In this document: positions 47,466 to 56,324 of the stretch, in pieces
How the letters are laid out: each line of letters starts with the position of its first letter
Position numbering within the stretch: position 1 is the stretch's first letter
NCBI RefSeq assembly: GCF_000378305.1
Contig: NZ_KB899538.1
Coordinates: 124,001 to 188,000 of the forward strand
Direction of reading: 5' to 3'
Source: Thioalkalivibrio sp. ALJ12
GTDB taxonomy: Bacteria > Pseudomonadota > Gammaproteobacteria > Ectothiorhodospirales > Ectothiorhodospiraceae
DNA: 64,000 nucleotides
Position numbers and translations under genes: made by a program
Notes under the pieces: generated by a model
Database searches by the model: none
What the model was told of the DNA's origin: nothing
Seen by the model: the letters and a program-made list of their open reading frames with translations, nothing else

Positions 47466-48347
47466 TCACTCCGGGCCTGACGCACAAAGCGCCTCGACAT
47501 CCACGATCTCGTGCTGGGCCGCCTCCACGGCCCGCAGCAGGTCCTCCGGCTCCAGCCCGACGGCCTGCCAGACATCCTCGTCCACCGGTGGGGCATCGGC
47601 CCAGTCGCGCGAGTCAATCTCGGCCAGGTGGGCCCCGGTATTGGCAAGATGCACCAGCATCACCGCCAACCGGTGCCCCTCGGGCGCTGACTGCGGGTGG
47701 TGGTGCCCAGCCACACAGGCCACCAGCCCCTCCGGCAGTCCCCAGTGGGCGGCCAGCGCCCCGCCCAGTTCCGCGTGATCGAAACCCAGCTGCTCGCGCT
47801 CGGCCCGCTGCGGACTGGGCCCCGCCCCGATATCCAGGCTGGAGAGAAATGCGCGGTGCGCCGCCTCCGGCGACTGGGTGAACAGCAAGAGCTTGCCCAG
47901 ATCATGCAGCAGCCCGGCGAGAAACACGCTACCGGCCTGGCGCGGCAGGACGCGGTCAGCCAGGTGGCGGGCGATGACCGCACAGTAGGCGGAATGGCGC
48001 CAGAACACCTCCAGCGGCAGACGCTCCTGGTCGGGGATGCGGCCGGTCGCGCGGGTGATCGCACCGGCCACGACCAGACGCTTGAGGGTGTCGCGTCCGA
48101 GCAGGTTCACCGCGCGTTCCACGGTATCGACGCTGCGCGTCTGTGCATACGCCGGGCTGTTGGCCAGGCGCAGAACGAGGGCCACCAGACCGGGGTCCCG
48201 CCCCAGGGTTGCGGCGATCTGTCCCGGTGTACTGTTGTCATCCTCCAGCAGGCGCGCGACTTCGAACACGACCTGCGGCATCGCCAGCAGCTTGTCGGCC
48301 GACTGGACGCGCGCCTCGAGGCTTTCCGTTGCGTGCATCTCGGACAT
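47466..48347 (-). CDS. HDOD-domain signalling protein
   Basis: 293 residues from ATG 48347. The HDOD domain runs through about 15-210: TLGRDPGLVALVLRLANSPAYA, VERAVNLLGRDTLKRLV, FWRHSAYCAVIARHLA, and the HD-like LAGLLHDLGKLLLFTQ. HDOD proteins take part in bacterial stress and second-messenger signalling and lack obvious phosphohydrolase activity. The gene is isolated between the Slp pair and the divergent hydrolase gene. Confidence 0.87.
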   Translation of the reverse strand: MSEMHATESLEARVQSADKLLAMPQVVFEVARLLEDDNSTPGQIAATLGRDPGLVALVLRLANSPAYAQTRSVDTVERAVNLLGRDTLKRLVVAGAITRATGRIPDQERLPLEVFWRHSAYCAVIARHLADRVLPRQAGSVFLAGLLHDLGKLLLFTQSPEAAHRAFLSSLDIGAGPSPQRAEREQLGFDHAELGGALAAHWGLPEGLVACVAGHHHPQSAPEGHRLAVMLVHLANTGAHLAEIDSRDWADAPPVDEDVWQAVGLEPEDLLRAVEAAQHEIVDVEALCASGPE

Positions 48348-48506
48348 CCTGGTTCTCCACAACAGGGCCGCACGCCCCGCTGTATCTACTGTAGCCCCAT
48401 GCCCCCCGCCAGGGAAACGAAGCCCGGGCAAATCGCGGCGGAACGAACCATAATCAGGTACTCGGATCACTAATTGTTGCTTGCACCCCACAACGGAGGT
48501 TGTCCC

Positions 48507-49286
48507 ATGGCGTTTCGACTGACCGCTGCACTACTGGCCTTTACCCTCCCCGGCCTGGCGCTGGCCGGCATCCAGACCGAGGAGGTCACCTACGATCATG
48601 ATGGCGAGGAGATGACCGGCTATCTCGCCTACCCCGACAGCGACGGCCCCCACCCGGGCGTCCTGGTGGTCCATGAATGGTGGGGCCACAACGAATACGC
48701 CCGCGACCGGGCCGAGCAACTGGCACGCGAGGGCTATGCCGCCTTCGCACTGGACATGTACGGCAGCGGCAAGAGAGCCGACCACCCATCCGAGGCGGGA
48801 GAGTTCGCCGGACAGATTCGCGGCAACCGCGACCTGATGCTGGGCCGCTTCGAGGCCGCCCATGACTGGCTCAAGGAGCACGATGCCACAGCCGACCAGG
48901 CGCTGGCGGCGGTGGGCTACTGCTTCGGCGGCACGGTGGTGCTGGAGGCCGCGCGTGCCGGAATGGACCTGGCCCTGGTTGCCAGCTTCCATGGCGCACT
49001 GGTGACTGACCACCCGGCGAGTGCGGGCGACGTCACGGCGGAAGTCCTGGTCTTCAACGGTGCGGCCGACCCGATGGTCCCGCCGGAGCAGGTGGCGGAC
49101 TTCCGCGAGGAGATGGATAACGCCGAGGCCACCTATACCTTTGTCGACTTCTCCGGTGTGGTGCACAGTTTCACCAACCCCGGGGCCGACGAGATCGCCG
49201 AGAAGTTCGACATGCCGGTGGGCTACGACGAGCGGGCTGACCGCGACTCGTGGAAGCACCTGCTGAGCGCCCTGGAACGCATGTAG
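48507..49286 (+). CDS. Secreted dienelactone-hydrolase family protein
   Basis: 259 residues from ATG 48507 with GGAGG upstream. A signal peptide (cleavage near 20, LALA) precedes an alpha/beta-hydrolase fold of dienelactone-hydrolase type. The catalytic set is Cys139 (GYCFGG), Asp188 (GAADPM) and His220 (VVHSF). Dienelactone hydrolases act on lactones of chlorocatechol pathways, but many periplasmic homologues have unknown substrates. No ring-cleavage genes are adjacent. It is followed by a strong hairpin. Confidence 0.9.
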   Translation: MAFRLTAALLAFTLPGLALAGIQTEEVTYDHDGEEMTGYLAYPDSDGPHPGVLVVHEWWGHNEYARDRAEQLAREGYAAFALDMYGSGKRADHPSEAGEFAGQIRGNRDLMLGRFEAAHDWLKEHDATADQALAAVGYCFGGTVVLEAARAGMDLALVASFHGALVTDHPASAGDVTAEVLVFNGAADPMVPPEQVADFREEMDNAEATYTFVDFSGVVHSFTNPGADEIAEKFDMPVGYDERADRDSWKHLLSALERM

Positions 49287-49305
49287 TTCGAGTATCTGGC
49301 ACTGC

Positions 49306-49345
49306 TCGAGCGTGGCGGGCCCGTTGCCCGCCACGCTCGATTTAC
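49306..49345. terminator. Bidirectional terminator
   Basis: A perfect 15-bp stem (TCGAGCGTGGCGGGC with GCCCGCCACGCTCGA) and a 5-base loop, followed by TTT on the plus strand, between the convergent hydrolase and response-regulator genes. Confidence 0.8.
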
Positions 49346-49368
49346 GCTACCCGGCCCCGCCGATCCGG

Positions 49369-50649
49369 TCAGAAGTTGCGGAAAAAGATCAGGGTCCCAA
49401 GCCCCACCACCACGGCCACCATGACCAGGATCGCCAGCTTCAGCCAGCGCCAGCCGCGAGAAGGCGCCGGACGACTGCGGCGCTTGCGCGATGAAGGCCT
49501 GGCCGCGGGCGTATCGGCCGCCATCGCCGGTGCGGGCGACATCGGTTCGTTGGCACGGGCCACCAGCGGTTCATGCGCCTCCCCGCGCGCAGCGGGGGCG
49601 TCACGTTCCTGCCCCGAAAGAGACGTCGCCGACCCCAGCTCCAATTCGCGGATGCGGGCTCGCAGAGTCTGATTGCGTTCGCGCGACTCCTCCAGTTCCT
49701 GCTCACGACGGGCCAGCCGTTCAGCAAGGGCCGAGGAGGAGCCGTCCTGCTCCGAACAGCGGGCCTCCAGGTCGGCCCGTGCCCGCTCGGCTGCGGCGGC
49801 ACGCTCACACTGCTGATTGCGCTCCTGACGCAGCCGGGACGCCTCTTCCAGGGCCTGATCCCGCTCCTTCTGCACGGTCTCGCGCAAGCGGTCCAGCTCG
49901 ACCAGCTCGTGGTCCAGCCGGATATTCTCGTTCTCGAACTCGCGCACGCGGGCACGTAGTACTTCTAGCTCCTCGACCCGCTCGGACGAGTCCGGAGTGG
50001 CCGTCTCCTCGCCCGGATCTTCGCCCGCGATCAGCTCGGCCGCCTGCAGCTCGGCGAGCTGGCCTTCGCTTTCCTCGGCGCGCTGCAAGGCGGCCGTCGC
50101 CTCATCGCGCGCCTCGCTCAGCGCGGTGCGCAGGCGTTCGATCTCGCGCTGCGCCTCGCGCTCACTGGCGGATTGCTGGCGTAGCATCAACTCGCGACGC
50201 AGCCGGTCCACTTCCTGCCGCAGGAGCTGGTCGCCGCCACCCCCTGTAGTCAGCGGCAGCAGATCATTGACCACCTCGCGCACGCGACCGGGCACAAAGG
50301 GTTTCATCAACACAGCGTTGGCGCCCAGTTGCAGCCATTCGCGACTGGCTTCCTCGTCGCTCTCCTGACCGGTGATGATGGCCACCGGAAGATCGGCCGG
50401 GAGCCCTTCGGCACCATCGCGAATCCGCAGCAGCAGGTCCTGGCCATCCAGGCCCGGCATAGACAGGTCCGTCAGCACCAGACCGATATCGGCATTGCGC
50501 TGCAGGAGCGACCAGGCCTCTTCGCCGTCCGCCGCCTCGTAGACCACACGCTCACCCTGCAGGATGCGCTGCAGGGCGATCCGGATCACCTTGGAATCAT
50601 CCACTACCAGAATGGCGGTGCGGGTCGTTGCCGATTGTTGTTCAGTCAT
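49369..50649 (-). CDS. Response-regulator receiver protein with long coiled coil and C-terminal membrane anchor
   Basis: 426 residues from ATG 50649. A receiver domain (about 12-130) with the phosphate-acceptor Asp in LVLTDLSMPG and a Lys in AVLMKPF is followed by a coiled coil of about 200 residues (heptad-rich Glu, Arg, Ala, Leu) with disordered stretches, a basic region (SSRKRRSRPAPSRGWRW), and one C-terminal helix (LAILVMVAVVVGLGTLIFF). There is no output domain. Tail-anchoring of a receiver domain at the membrane is unusual; it may be a scaffold. No histidine kinase is adjacent. Confidence 0.85.
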   Translation of the reverse strand: MTEQQSATTRTAILVVDDSKVIRIALQRILQGERVVYEAADGEEAWSLLQRNADIGLVLTDLSMPGLDGQDLLLRIRDGAEGLPADLPVAIITGQESDEEASREWLQLGANAVLMKPFVPGRVREVVNDLLPLTTGGGGDQLLRQEVDRLRRELMLRQQSASEREAQREIERLRTALSEARDEATAALQRAEESEGQLAELQAAELIAGEDPGEETATPDSSERVEELEVLRARVREFENENIRLDHELVELDRLRETVQKERDQALEEASRLRQERNQQCERAAAAERARADLEARCSEQDGSSSALAERLARREQELEESRERNQTLRARIRELELGSATSLSGQERDAPAARGEAHEPLVARANEPMSPAPAMAADTPAARPSSRKRRSRPAPSRGWRWLKLAILVMVAVVVGLGTLIFFRNF

Positions 50650-50792
50650 CAAAGCCCCCCGGGGCACGTCACGTACCGCGCTCCCCTGCACGGCCGGACT
50701 CAAGTCCCGCTCTGAAGGTTACGCATGCGCCCGGCCCGGCGCCAGCGCACGCTGCGGCCCGGCGAGAACCGGGTCACGTTTTTGCGCAGCGC

Positions 50793-52346
50793 TTAAACGG
50801 GCTTCGACTTCCACTGGACCGCATACAGATCCCGCCGCCGATCGCGCAGGTTGCGCACCGAGCCGTGGTTACGCAGCTCCTTCAGGTTGTCGAGGTCGAG
50901 GTCGACGATCAGGGTCATCTCGGTATTCGGCGTCGCCTCCGCGGCCACCGCGTCATGCGGGAACGCGAAGTCGGACGGCGTGAACACCGCCGCCTGCGAG
51001 TACTGCATGTCCATGTTCTCGACCCTGGGGAGGTTGCCGACCGAGCCGGACATCACCACATAGCACTCGTTCTCGATGGCCCGCGCCTGGGCGCAGCGGC
51101 GCACCCGCAGATAGGCATTCTTGGTATCGGTCCAGAACGGCACGAACAGGATCTGCAGCCCCTTCTCGGCCATCACCCGGGGCAGCTCCGGAAACTCCAC
51201 GTCATAGCAGATCAGGATGCCGATCTTGCCGAAGTCGGTGTCGAATACGTGCACCTCGTCGCCACCCTGCAGCCCCCAGTAGGCGACCTCGTCGGGGGTG
51301 ACATGCACCTTGTACTGTCGGTCCCAGGTCCCGTCACGCCGACACAGATAGGAGACATTGCGCAGGACCTCGTCGCTGTACTCCGGCATCGACCCGGCGA
51401 CGATGTTGATGTTGTAGGCGAGCGCCAGGCGCACCATCTCCTCGCGGATCTGCTCGGTGTATTCGGCCAGATGGCGCACGGCCTCGGCCGGATACTCCTG
51501 GTTGAACGCGCCCATCAGCGGGCCATTGAAGAACTCCGGGAACAGGACGCAGTCGGAGCGGTAGCCGGAGACGGCATCCACGAAGTACTCGACTTGCTGA
51601 AACAGCGAGTCGAGGTCCGGTGTCGGGCGCATCTGCCACTGGACCACGCCGATGCGCACGTCCGAACGGCTGCCCCCGATCAGCTTCTCCTTCTCCTCGT
51701 AGTAGATGTTCAGCCACTCGATCAGCGTCGCGTAGGCGCCCGATTTCTCGTCGTCCGGGAGGTAGTTGGTGATGATCTTGCGAACGTGGAAATCGTTGGC
51801 CAGCTGGAAGGTCAGGATCGGATCGGTGATCTCGTGATTCTTGACCTTCTCCACGTACTGCTGCGGGGTCAGGTCGTCCCGGTGCTGCTCGTAGCCCGGG
51901 ATGCGCCCACCGGCCACGATCGCGCGCAGATTGAGCTTCTGGCACAGCTCCTTGCGCGCGTCATACAAGCGACGGCCGAGGCGCAGGCCGCGATACTCGG
52001 GGTGGACAAAGATATCGACGCCGTAAAGGGTGTCGCCATCCGGGTCGTGGGTCGTCAGGAACCCGTTTCCGGTGATCTGCCAGTAGCTGTGCTGATCACC
52101 GAATCGCTTGTACTCGACGATCAGGCTGATTGCCGCAGCCACCACCTTGCCCTTGTCCTCGATACAGATCTGGCCTTCGGGAAAACGGGAGATCTGTGAC
52201 CGAAACTGGGCCTCGCTCCAGGCCCCGTCGAGGTCGTGGTAGACCCGCTCCATGATCTCGCGGATGTCGTCGTAGTCCTCCATCCGTGTCGGCCGCAGCG
52301 TCAGGCGGTGCGGGACATTGGGGTCGGCGTCTTGCTGATTGCTCAC
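50793..52346 (-). CDS. GNAT acetyltransferase fused to a carbon-nitrogen hydrolase (nitrilase fold)
   Basis: 517 residues in two domains. The GNAT domain (about 14-200) has the acyl-CoA loop YRGLRLGRRLYDA. The nitrilase domain (about 228-510) has its triad at Glu271 (FPEFF), Lys346 (YKVHVTPDE) and Cys380 (ILICYDVEFPE). Such fusions occur in many bacteria, but substrates of most are unknown. A joint acylation and amide-hydrolysis role in small-molecule metabolism is likely. Cytoplasmic, with no signal peptide. It is followed 440 bases on by two small membrane-protein genes on the same strand. Confidence 0.9.
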   Translation of the reverse strand: MSNQQDADPNVPHRLTLRPTRMEDYDDIREIMERVYHDLDGAWSEAQFRSQISRFPEGQICIEDKGKVVAAAISLIVEYKRFGDQHSYWQITGNGFLTTHDPDGDTLYGVDIFVHPEYRGLRLGRRLYDARKELCQKLNLRAIVAGGRIPGYEQHRDDLTPQQYVEKVKNHEITDPILTFQLANDFHVRKIITNYLPDDEKSGAYATLIEWLNIYYEEKEKLIGGSRSDVRIGVVQWQMRPTPDLDSLFQQVEYFVDAVSGYRSDCVLFPEFFNGPLMGAFNQEYPAEAVRHLAEYTEQIREEMVRLALAYNINIVAGSMPEYSDEVLRNVSYLCRRDGTWDRQYKVHVTPDEVAYWGLQGGDEVHVFDTDFGKIGILICYDVEFPELPRVMAEKGLQILFVPFWTDTKNAYLRVRRCAQARAIENECYVVMSGSVGNLPRVENMDMQYSQAAVFTPSDFAFPHDAVAAEATPNTEMTLIVDLDLDNLKELRNHGSVRNLRDRRRDLYAVQWKSKPV

Positions 52347-52385
52347 GCGTTAAGTACTCCGTGACGGGACCGCTCGCCGGTCGGT

Positions 52386-52709
52386 TCAGAAAATCCAGGC
52401 CAGCAGCAGCCAGAAAAAGACAAAGAACAAGAAAAAGCCGGGGATCATGAACTGCAACTCGCCGATCAGCCCCTCACCAGCGGCCAGCGCGAACACCAGC
52501 ATGACCAGCACCGAGACGATCGCGGCGACCAGGGCCGCCATCTGCAGCCCAATGCCATCGTCGAACGTGATCGCGACCCACTCGGACAGCCCGGGCAGGG
52601 TGACGGCCGCGCCCAGCACGATCAACGCCACCAGCAACGCGGCCAGCGCCGAGGTCCCCAGCAGTATGCGCAGGGCCAGGCGGCTGTCGCGGCGATCGCC
52701 GGAACTCAC
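52386..52709 (-). CDS. Small three-helix membrane protein
   Basis: 107 residues with three hydrophobic helices (about 12-35, 54-77 and 86-107). I do not recognise a family. Its start overlaps the end of the PH-domain gene by four bases, so the two are co-translated. Confidence 0.65.
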   Translation of the reverse strand: MSSGDRRDSRLALRILLGTSALAALLVALIVLGAAVTLPGLSEWVAITFDDGIGLQMAALVAAIVSVLVMLVFALAAGEGLIGELQFMIPGFFLFFVFFWLLLAWIF

Positions 52710-53098
52710 GCGGCTGCCTCGCGACGATCGCGCACGTAGTCACGCACGCGGTGCGGATCGGGGATACCGCTCACACGGAACTCCGGGTTGTCGCCGGTGG
52801 TGTACACCGCAATCTCGCCGACCCGGAAGATCCGGTTCCAGAAGCTCTGATCGACCTTCACGGTGCGGATCTGGCCAATGTCCAGGTCCACATGGGACTT
52901 GCTGAGCAGGCCCTCCTCCAGGTGCACCTGATCGGCATCGATGCGCAGACGCACCGAGCGCGTCTGCAGATACCACCACAGCAGGATCAACAGCCCCAGA
53001 CCAAAGGCCGCGATCAGCAGGACACTGAAGATGAAACCGAACGGGTGATTGCGAAACATCGCCGGGCGGGCGTCGATCGCGGGCGCACGACTGGACAT
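52706..53098 (-). CDS. Membrane PH-like domain protein (bPH2 / DUF304 type)
   Basis: 130 residues from ATG 53098. Two hydrophobic segments (about 22-45) precede a bacterial pleckstrin-homology-like domain containing VRLRIDADQVHLEEGLLSK and SFWNRIFRVGEIAVYTTG. This YdbT/DUF304-type arrangement is common; function unknown. It is coupled to the following three-helix protein by a four-base overlap. Confidence 0.78.
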   Translation of the reverse strand: MSSRAPAIDARPAMFRNHPFGFIFSVLLIAAFGLGLLILLWWYLQTRSVRLRIDADQVHLEEGLLSKSHVDLDIGQIRTVKVDQSFWNRIFRVGEIAVYTTGDNPEFRVSGIPDPHRVRDYVRDRREAAA

Positions 53099-53206
53099 GG
53101 GACCTCCGGTTCGCGGACAGGTCCCGACAGTGTGCCAGATGGAGCGCCCGCCGCGGGTGTCTCCAGGCGATGCTGCCGCGCCGGTCAAGGAACGCGGTAT
53201 CGCGTA

Positions 53207-54016
53207 TCAGGCGGGGCGGCTCATGTTCTTGCCGTAGAAGATCTCCATCATCTCGTGCTTGAGCAACTTGGCGATGCGCTTGGCCTCTTTCGCCGAGTAG
53301 TCATCCTTGCCCAGGCCGAACAGGTAGCTGTCGAGATCGAAATCCTTGAGCACCATCTTGGTGTGGAACAGGTACTCCTGGTACACGTTCACGTCCACCA
53401 TCTGGTACTTCTCCTTGGTGTCGCGCGAGAGGAAGTCCTGGATGGAGTTGATCTTGTGATCGATGAAGTGCTTCTTGCCACGCACGTCGCGGGTAAAGCC
53501 GCGCACGCGGTAGTCCATGATCACGATGTCCGACTCGAAGCTGTGGATCAGGTAGTTCAGCGCGCGTAGCGGGGAGATGCGACCACAGGTGGAAACATCG
53601 ATATCCGCGCGGAAGGTTGCGATCCCGCCCTCCGGGTGCGCCTCCGGATAGGTATGGACCGTGATATGACTCTTGTCGAGGTGACCGACCACCGTTTCCG
53701 GCAGCGGGCCCGGGCCTTCGGTGTAGCCGATCATCTCGGTCGCCACCGGCTCCTCGGATATCAGCATCGTCACCGAGGCGCCCTGCGGGTCGTAGTCCTG
53801 GCGCGAGATATCCAGGATGTTGGCCCCGATCAGGTGGGCCACGTCCGTCAGGATCTGCGTCAGACGCTGGGCGTTGTAGGCCTCGTCGATGTACGCAATG
53901 TACTCGTCACGATGGCGTTCGCCGGAGGCGTAGCAGATATCGTAGATATTGAAGCTCAGGCTCTTGGTCAGGTTGTTGAACCCGTGGAGCTTGATCTGCT
54001 TCTTGTGACGGGGCAT
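53207..54016 (-). CDS. speD: S-adenosylmethionine decarboxylase proenzyme
   Basis: 269 residues, the bacterial class 1A type. The self-cleavage site that forms the pyruvoyl group is [15 protein letters not shown] with Ser116. It makes decarboxylated SAM for spermidine synthesis. AGAGGA precedes the ATG. In pseudomonads the order trpC-vfr-OsmC-like-speD is the same, so the neighbourhood is conserved. The partner SpeE is not in the window. Confidence 0.95.
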   Translation of the reverse strand: MPRHKKQIKLHGFNNLTKSLSFNIYDICYASGERHRDEYIAYIDEAYNAQRLTQILTDVAHLIGANILDISRQDYDPQGASVTMLISEEPVATEMIGYTEGPGPLPETVVGHLDKSHITVHTYPEAHPEGGIATFRADIDVSTCGRISPLRALNYLIHSFESDIVIMDYRVRGFTRDVRGKKHFIDHKINSIQDFLSRDTKEKYQMVDVNVYQEYLFHTKMVLKDFDLDSYLFGLGKDDYSAKEAKRIAKLLKHEMMEIFYGKNMSRPA

Positions 54017-54127
54017 GGCGTTTCCTCTTGCCCGGTGCGCAGGGAACGGCGGATTGTAGACGTCCCGGGGCGTCAGGGAAACACGCTACGCCCTTTGGGG
54101 AAAATTCCCGCCGACTGCGCGGGTGTC

Positions 54128-54556
54128 TCAGCGGGGCGCGGGGCCCTCGAGGATTTCGAAGTCGTGGGTAACCCGGGCCGCCGCCCCCAGCATCAGCGAG
54201 GCCGAGCAGTACTTCTCCGCGGACAACTCCACCGCGCGCCCCACCTGCTTCTCGGACAGGCCATGGCCGTAGACCCGAAAGTGCACGTGGATGTCGGTGA
54301 ACACCTTGGGCACCGTCTCGGCCCGCGTACCGTCCACTGTGACCTCGCAGTCGAGGACCTCCTGGCGTCCCTTCTTGAGCATCGCCACGACATCGAAACT
54401 GGTGCAGCCACCCAGCCCCAGCAGCAGCATCTCCATCGGGCGGGCGCCCAGGTTCCGACCACCGGCATCCGGGGGGCCGTCCATCACGATCGCGTGGCCG
54501 CTGCCGGTCTCGCCGACAAACGCCACCTGTTCCAGCCACTTCACCCTGACCTGCAT
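54128..54556 (-). CDS. OsmC-family protein
   Basis: 142 residues from ATG 54556 with a near-perfect AAAGGAG ribosome site. The OsmC/YhfA fold shows MLLLGLGGCTSFDVV (Cys near 52) and a second Cys near 117 (AEKYCSASL). The two-cysteine pair is that of peroxidase-type OsmC. In pseudomonads it lies at the equivalent spot between vfr and speD. The cytoplasmic protein may reduce organic peroxides, but YhfA-type members have less clear roles. Confidence 0.88.
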   Translation of the reverse strand: MQVRVKWLEQVAFVGETGSGHAIVMDGPPDAGGRNLGARPMEMLLLGLGGCTSFDVVAMLKKGRQEVLDCEVTVDGTRAETVPKVFTDIHVHFRVYGHGLSEKQVGRAVELSAEKYCSASLMLGAAARVTHDFEILEGPAPR

Positions 54557-54648
54557 GCGCGTCTCCTTTTGCCCACAACTTCGGCCCGTTTGGAAGGCCC
54601 TGTGTGGCCTATACTCAACAAAAAATGCATGAACTTTGAGATGCAAGA

Positions 54649-54681
54649 CACAAAATCAAATGCTGGTCGTTGGATTTTGTG
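54649..54681. promoter_or_regulatory. Inverted-repeat operator candidate between osmC and crp
   Basis: CACAAAATC at 54649-54657 and its inverse GATTTTGTG at 54673-54681 are perfect 9-bp arms separated by 15 bases. The site sits in the divergent osmC-crp promoter region, upstream of crp by 84 bases. It may be bound by a dimeric regulator. The TGTG half resembles the CRP half-site only weakly. Confidence 0.45.
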
Positions 54682-54764
54682 ACTCGATCCCGACACCCGG
54701 GTCCCGCTCACGGAGGGCTGAATTACACTGAAAACCGTCCTCACCAAGCGAGACGTTAAAAGCC

Positions 54765-55418
54765 ATGGATGCCATGACTATGAATAATCCGTTCGTCTAC
54801 CGCCCGGCGCAGCCGTCGCCGGCACTGGAGCGCTTCCTCGGTTACTGCCATCGCCGGCACTACCGCAAGCGCACGACGATCATTCACTCCGGCACGGTAC
54901 CGGATACGTTGTACTACGTCGTCAGCGGTTCCGTTTCCGTGTTGGGCGAGAACAACGGCCACGAGCTCGTCCTGGCCTACCTGAACAAGGGCGAGTTCTT
55001 CGGCGAACTCGGCATGTTCGAGGATGACCCGCGTTCGGCGACGGTCGTCACCCGCGAGGATACCGAGACCGCCGAGATCCCCTACACCCAGTTCCGCGAG
55101 ATCGCGCAGCGCGACCCGGAGATCCTGATGCTGCTGACCAGCCAGATCGCCACCCGCCTGCGCCAGACCTCGCGCAAGGTGATGGACCTGGCCTTTGTCG
55201 ATGTCACCGGCCGCATTGCCCACACCCTGCTGGATCTGGCACGCCAGCCCGACGCCATGACCCACCCGGACGGCATGCAGCTGCGCATCACCCGCCAGGA
55301 GATCGCGCGCATCGTCGGCTGCTCTCGCGAGATGGCCGGGCGTGTCCTGAAGGACCTGGAGGAACGCGGGCTGATCACCGCCCACGGCAAGACCATCGTG
55401 GTGTTCGGCACCCGCTGA
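54765..55418 (+). CDS. crp: cAMP receptor protein (CRP/Vfr)
   Basis: 217 residues. The cAMP-binding beta-roll with FFGELGMFEDDPRSATV and the C-terminal HTH ITRQEIARIVGCSREMAGRVLKDL identify CRP/Vfr; the Arg/Ser phosphate-cassette and the recognition-helix residues RE-x3-R are intact. It probably acts with the class III cyclase at 41.5 kb to regulate transcription. ATG 54765 was used, with two further in-frame ATGs at 54774 and 54780. Confidence 0.94.
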   Translation: MDAMTMNNPFVYRPAQPSPALERFLGYCHRRHYRKRTTIIHSGTVPDTLYYVVSGSVSVLGENNGHELVLAYLNKGEFFGELGMFEDDPRSATVVTREDTETAEIPYTQFREIAQRDPEILMLLTSQIATRLRQTSRKVMDLAFVDVTGRIAHTLLDLARQPDAMTHPDGMQLRITRQEIARIVGCSREMAGRVLKDLEERGLITAHGKTIVVFGTR

Positions 55419-55471
55419 GCGGCACCCTGGCGAAAACCTGCCCGCAGCCAATACGGGCGGGCGCCGCGCCC

Positions 55472-55491
55472 GCAAGCAAGCAAGCAAGCAA
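55472..55491. repeat. Short AAGC tandem repeat
   Basis: Four to five consecutive AAGC units in the 99-base gap between crp and the convergent trpC. Such tracts can slip in length, but it lies outside both coding regions. Confidence 0.6.
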
Positions 55492-55517
55492 ACCCCGGGC
55501 GACTTGTTGCCGTGGTA

Positions 55518-56324
55518 CTAGTCTTCGCCGCGGAACAGCCGGCCCAGCGCCTGGCCCGGATCCTCGGTCCGCATGAAGGCTTCGCCTACCAGGAAGGCAT
55601 TCACCCCCGACTCCTGCATGCGCGCCACATCCTCACGGGTATGGATGCCGCTCTCGGTGACCAGTAGCGCCGAGTCCGGCACCTGGTCCTTCAGCTCCAG
55701 CGTGGTCTCCAGGCGCGTCTCGAAGGTGCGCAGGTCGCGGTTGTTGATGCCGATCAGATCCGCCCCGATCTTCTTCGCGCGCTCGAGCTCCTCGGCATCG
55801 TGCACCTCGACCAGGGCATCCATGCCCAGCTCGCGGGTCAGGAAGTACAGTTCGTGCAGCGCGGTGTCATCCAGCGCGGCGGCGATCAGCAGCACGCAGT
55901 CCGCCCCCAGCACCCGCGCCTCGTAAACCTGGTAGAGGTCGATCACGAAATCCTTGCGCAGGATCGGCAGCTGGCAGGCCACGCGCGCATCCCGCAGATC
56001 CCCGTCACGCCCCTTGAAGAAGTCCACGTCGGTCAGCACCGACAGGCAGGTGGCCCCGTGTTCCTCGTAGCTGCGGGCAAAGACCTCGGGGTTGAAGTTC
56101 GGGCTGATCTGCCCCTGGCTAGGGCTGGCTTTCTTGATCTCCGCGATCACGGCCGCGCGGCCGGCATCGATATCGCGCTGTAACGCCGCCCGGAACCCGC
56201 GCGGCTCCGGGGCCGACCCCATCCAGCCACGCAGCTCGCGCAACGGCCAGAAGGCCTCGCGTTCCTTCAGTTCCTCGCGCTTGCGCTCGAGGATCCGCTT
56301 GAGGATGTCCGGGACGTCAGTCAT
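55518..56324 (-). CDS. trpC: Indole-3-glycerol-phosphate synthase
   Basis: 268 residues from ATG 56324. Typical blocks: VIAEIKKASPSQG near 60, CLSVLTDVDFFKG, LPILRKDFVIDLYQV with the catalytic Lys, and GINNRDLRTFE and LVTESGI. Its start overlaps the trpD stop by one base (TGATG). It is the fourth enzyme in the tryptophan pathway and the last gene of the trp run here. The long open frame that reads through trpD in another frame is spurious. Confidence 0.96.
   Translation of the reverse strand: MTDVPDILKRILERKREELKEREAFWPLRELRGWMGSAPEPRGFRAALQRDIDAGRAAVIAEIKKASPSQGQISPNFNPEVFARSYEEHGATCLSVLTDVDFFKGRDGDLRDARVACQLPILRKDFVIDLYQVYEARVLGADCVLLIAAALDDTALHELYFLTRELGMDALVEVHDAEELERAKKIGADLIGINNRDLRTFETRLETTLELKDQVPDSALLVTESGIHTREDVARMQESGVNAFLVGEAFMRTEDPGQALGRLFRGED

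Noticed and set aside
54673-54700. A consensus CRP site upstream of crp
   Set aside because: Only one half (TGTGA) is present; the second half is not TCACA-like at the right spacing.
55472-55491. AAGC tract as a CRISPR or phase-variation locus
   Set aside because: Only four to five units of 4 bases, outside coding regions, with no spacers.
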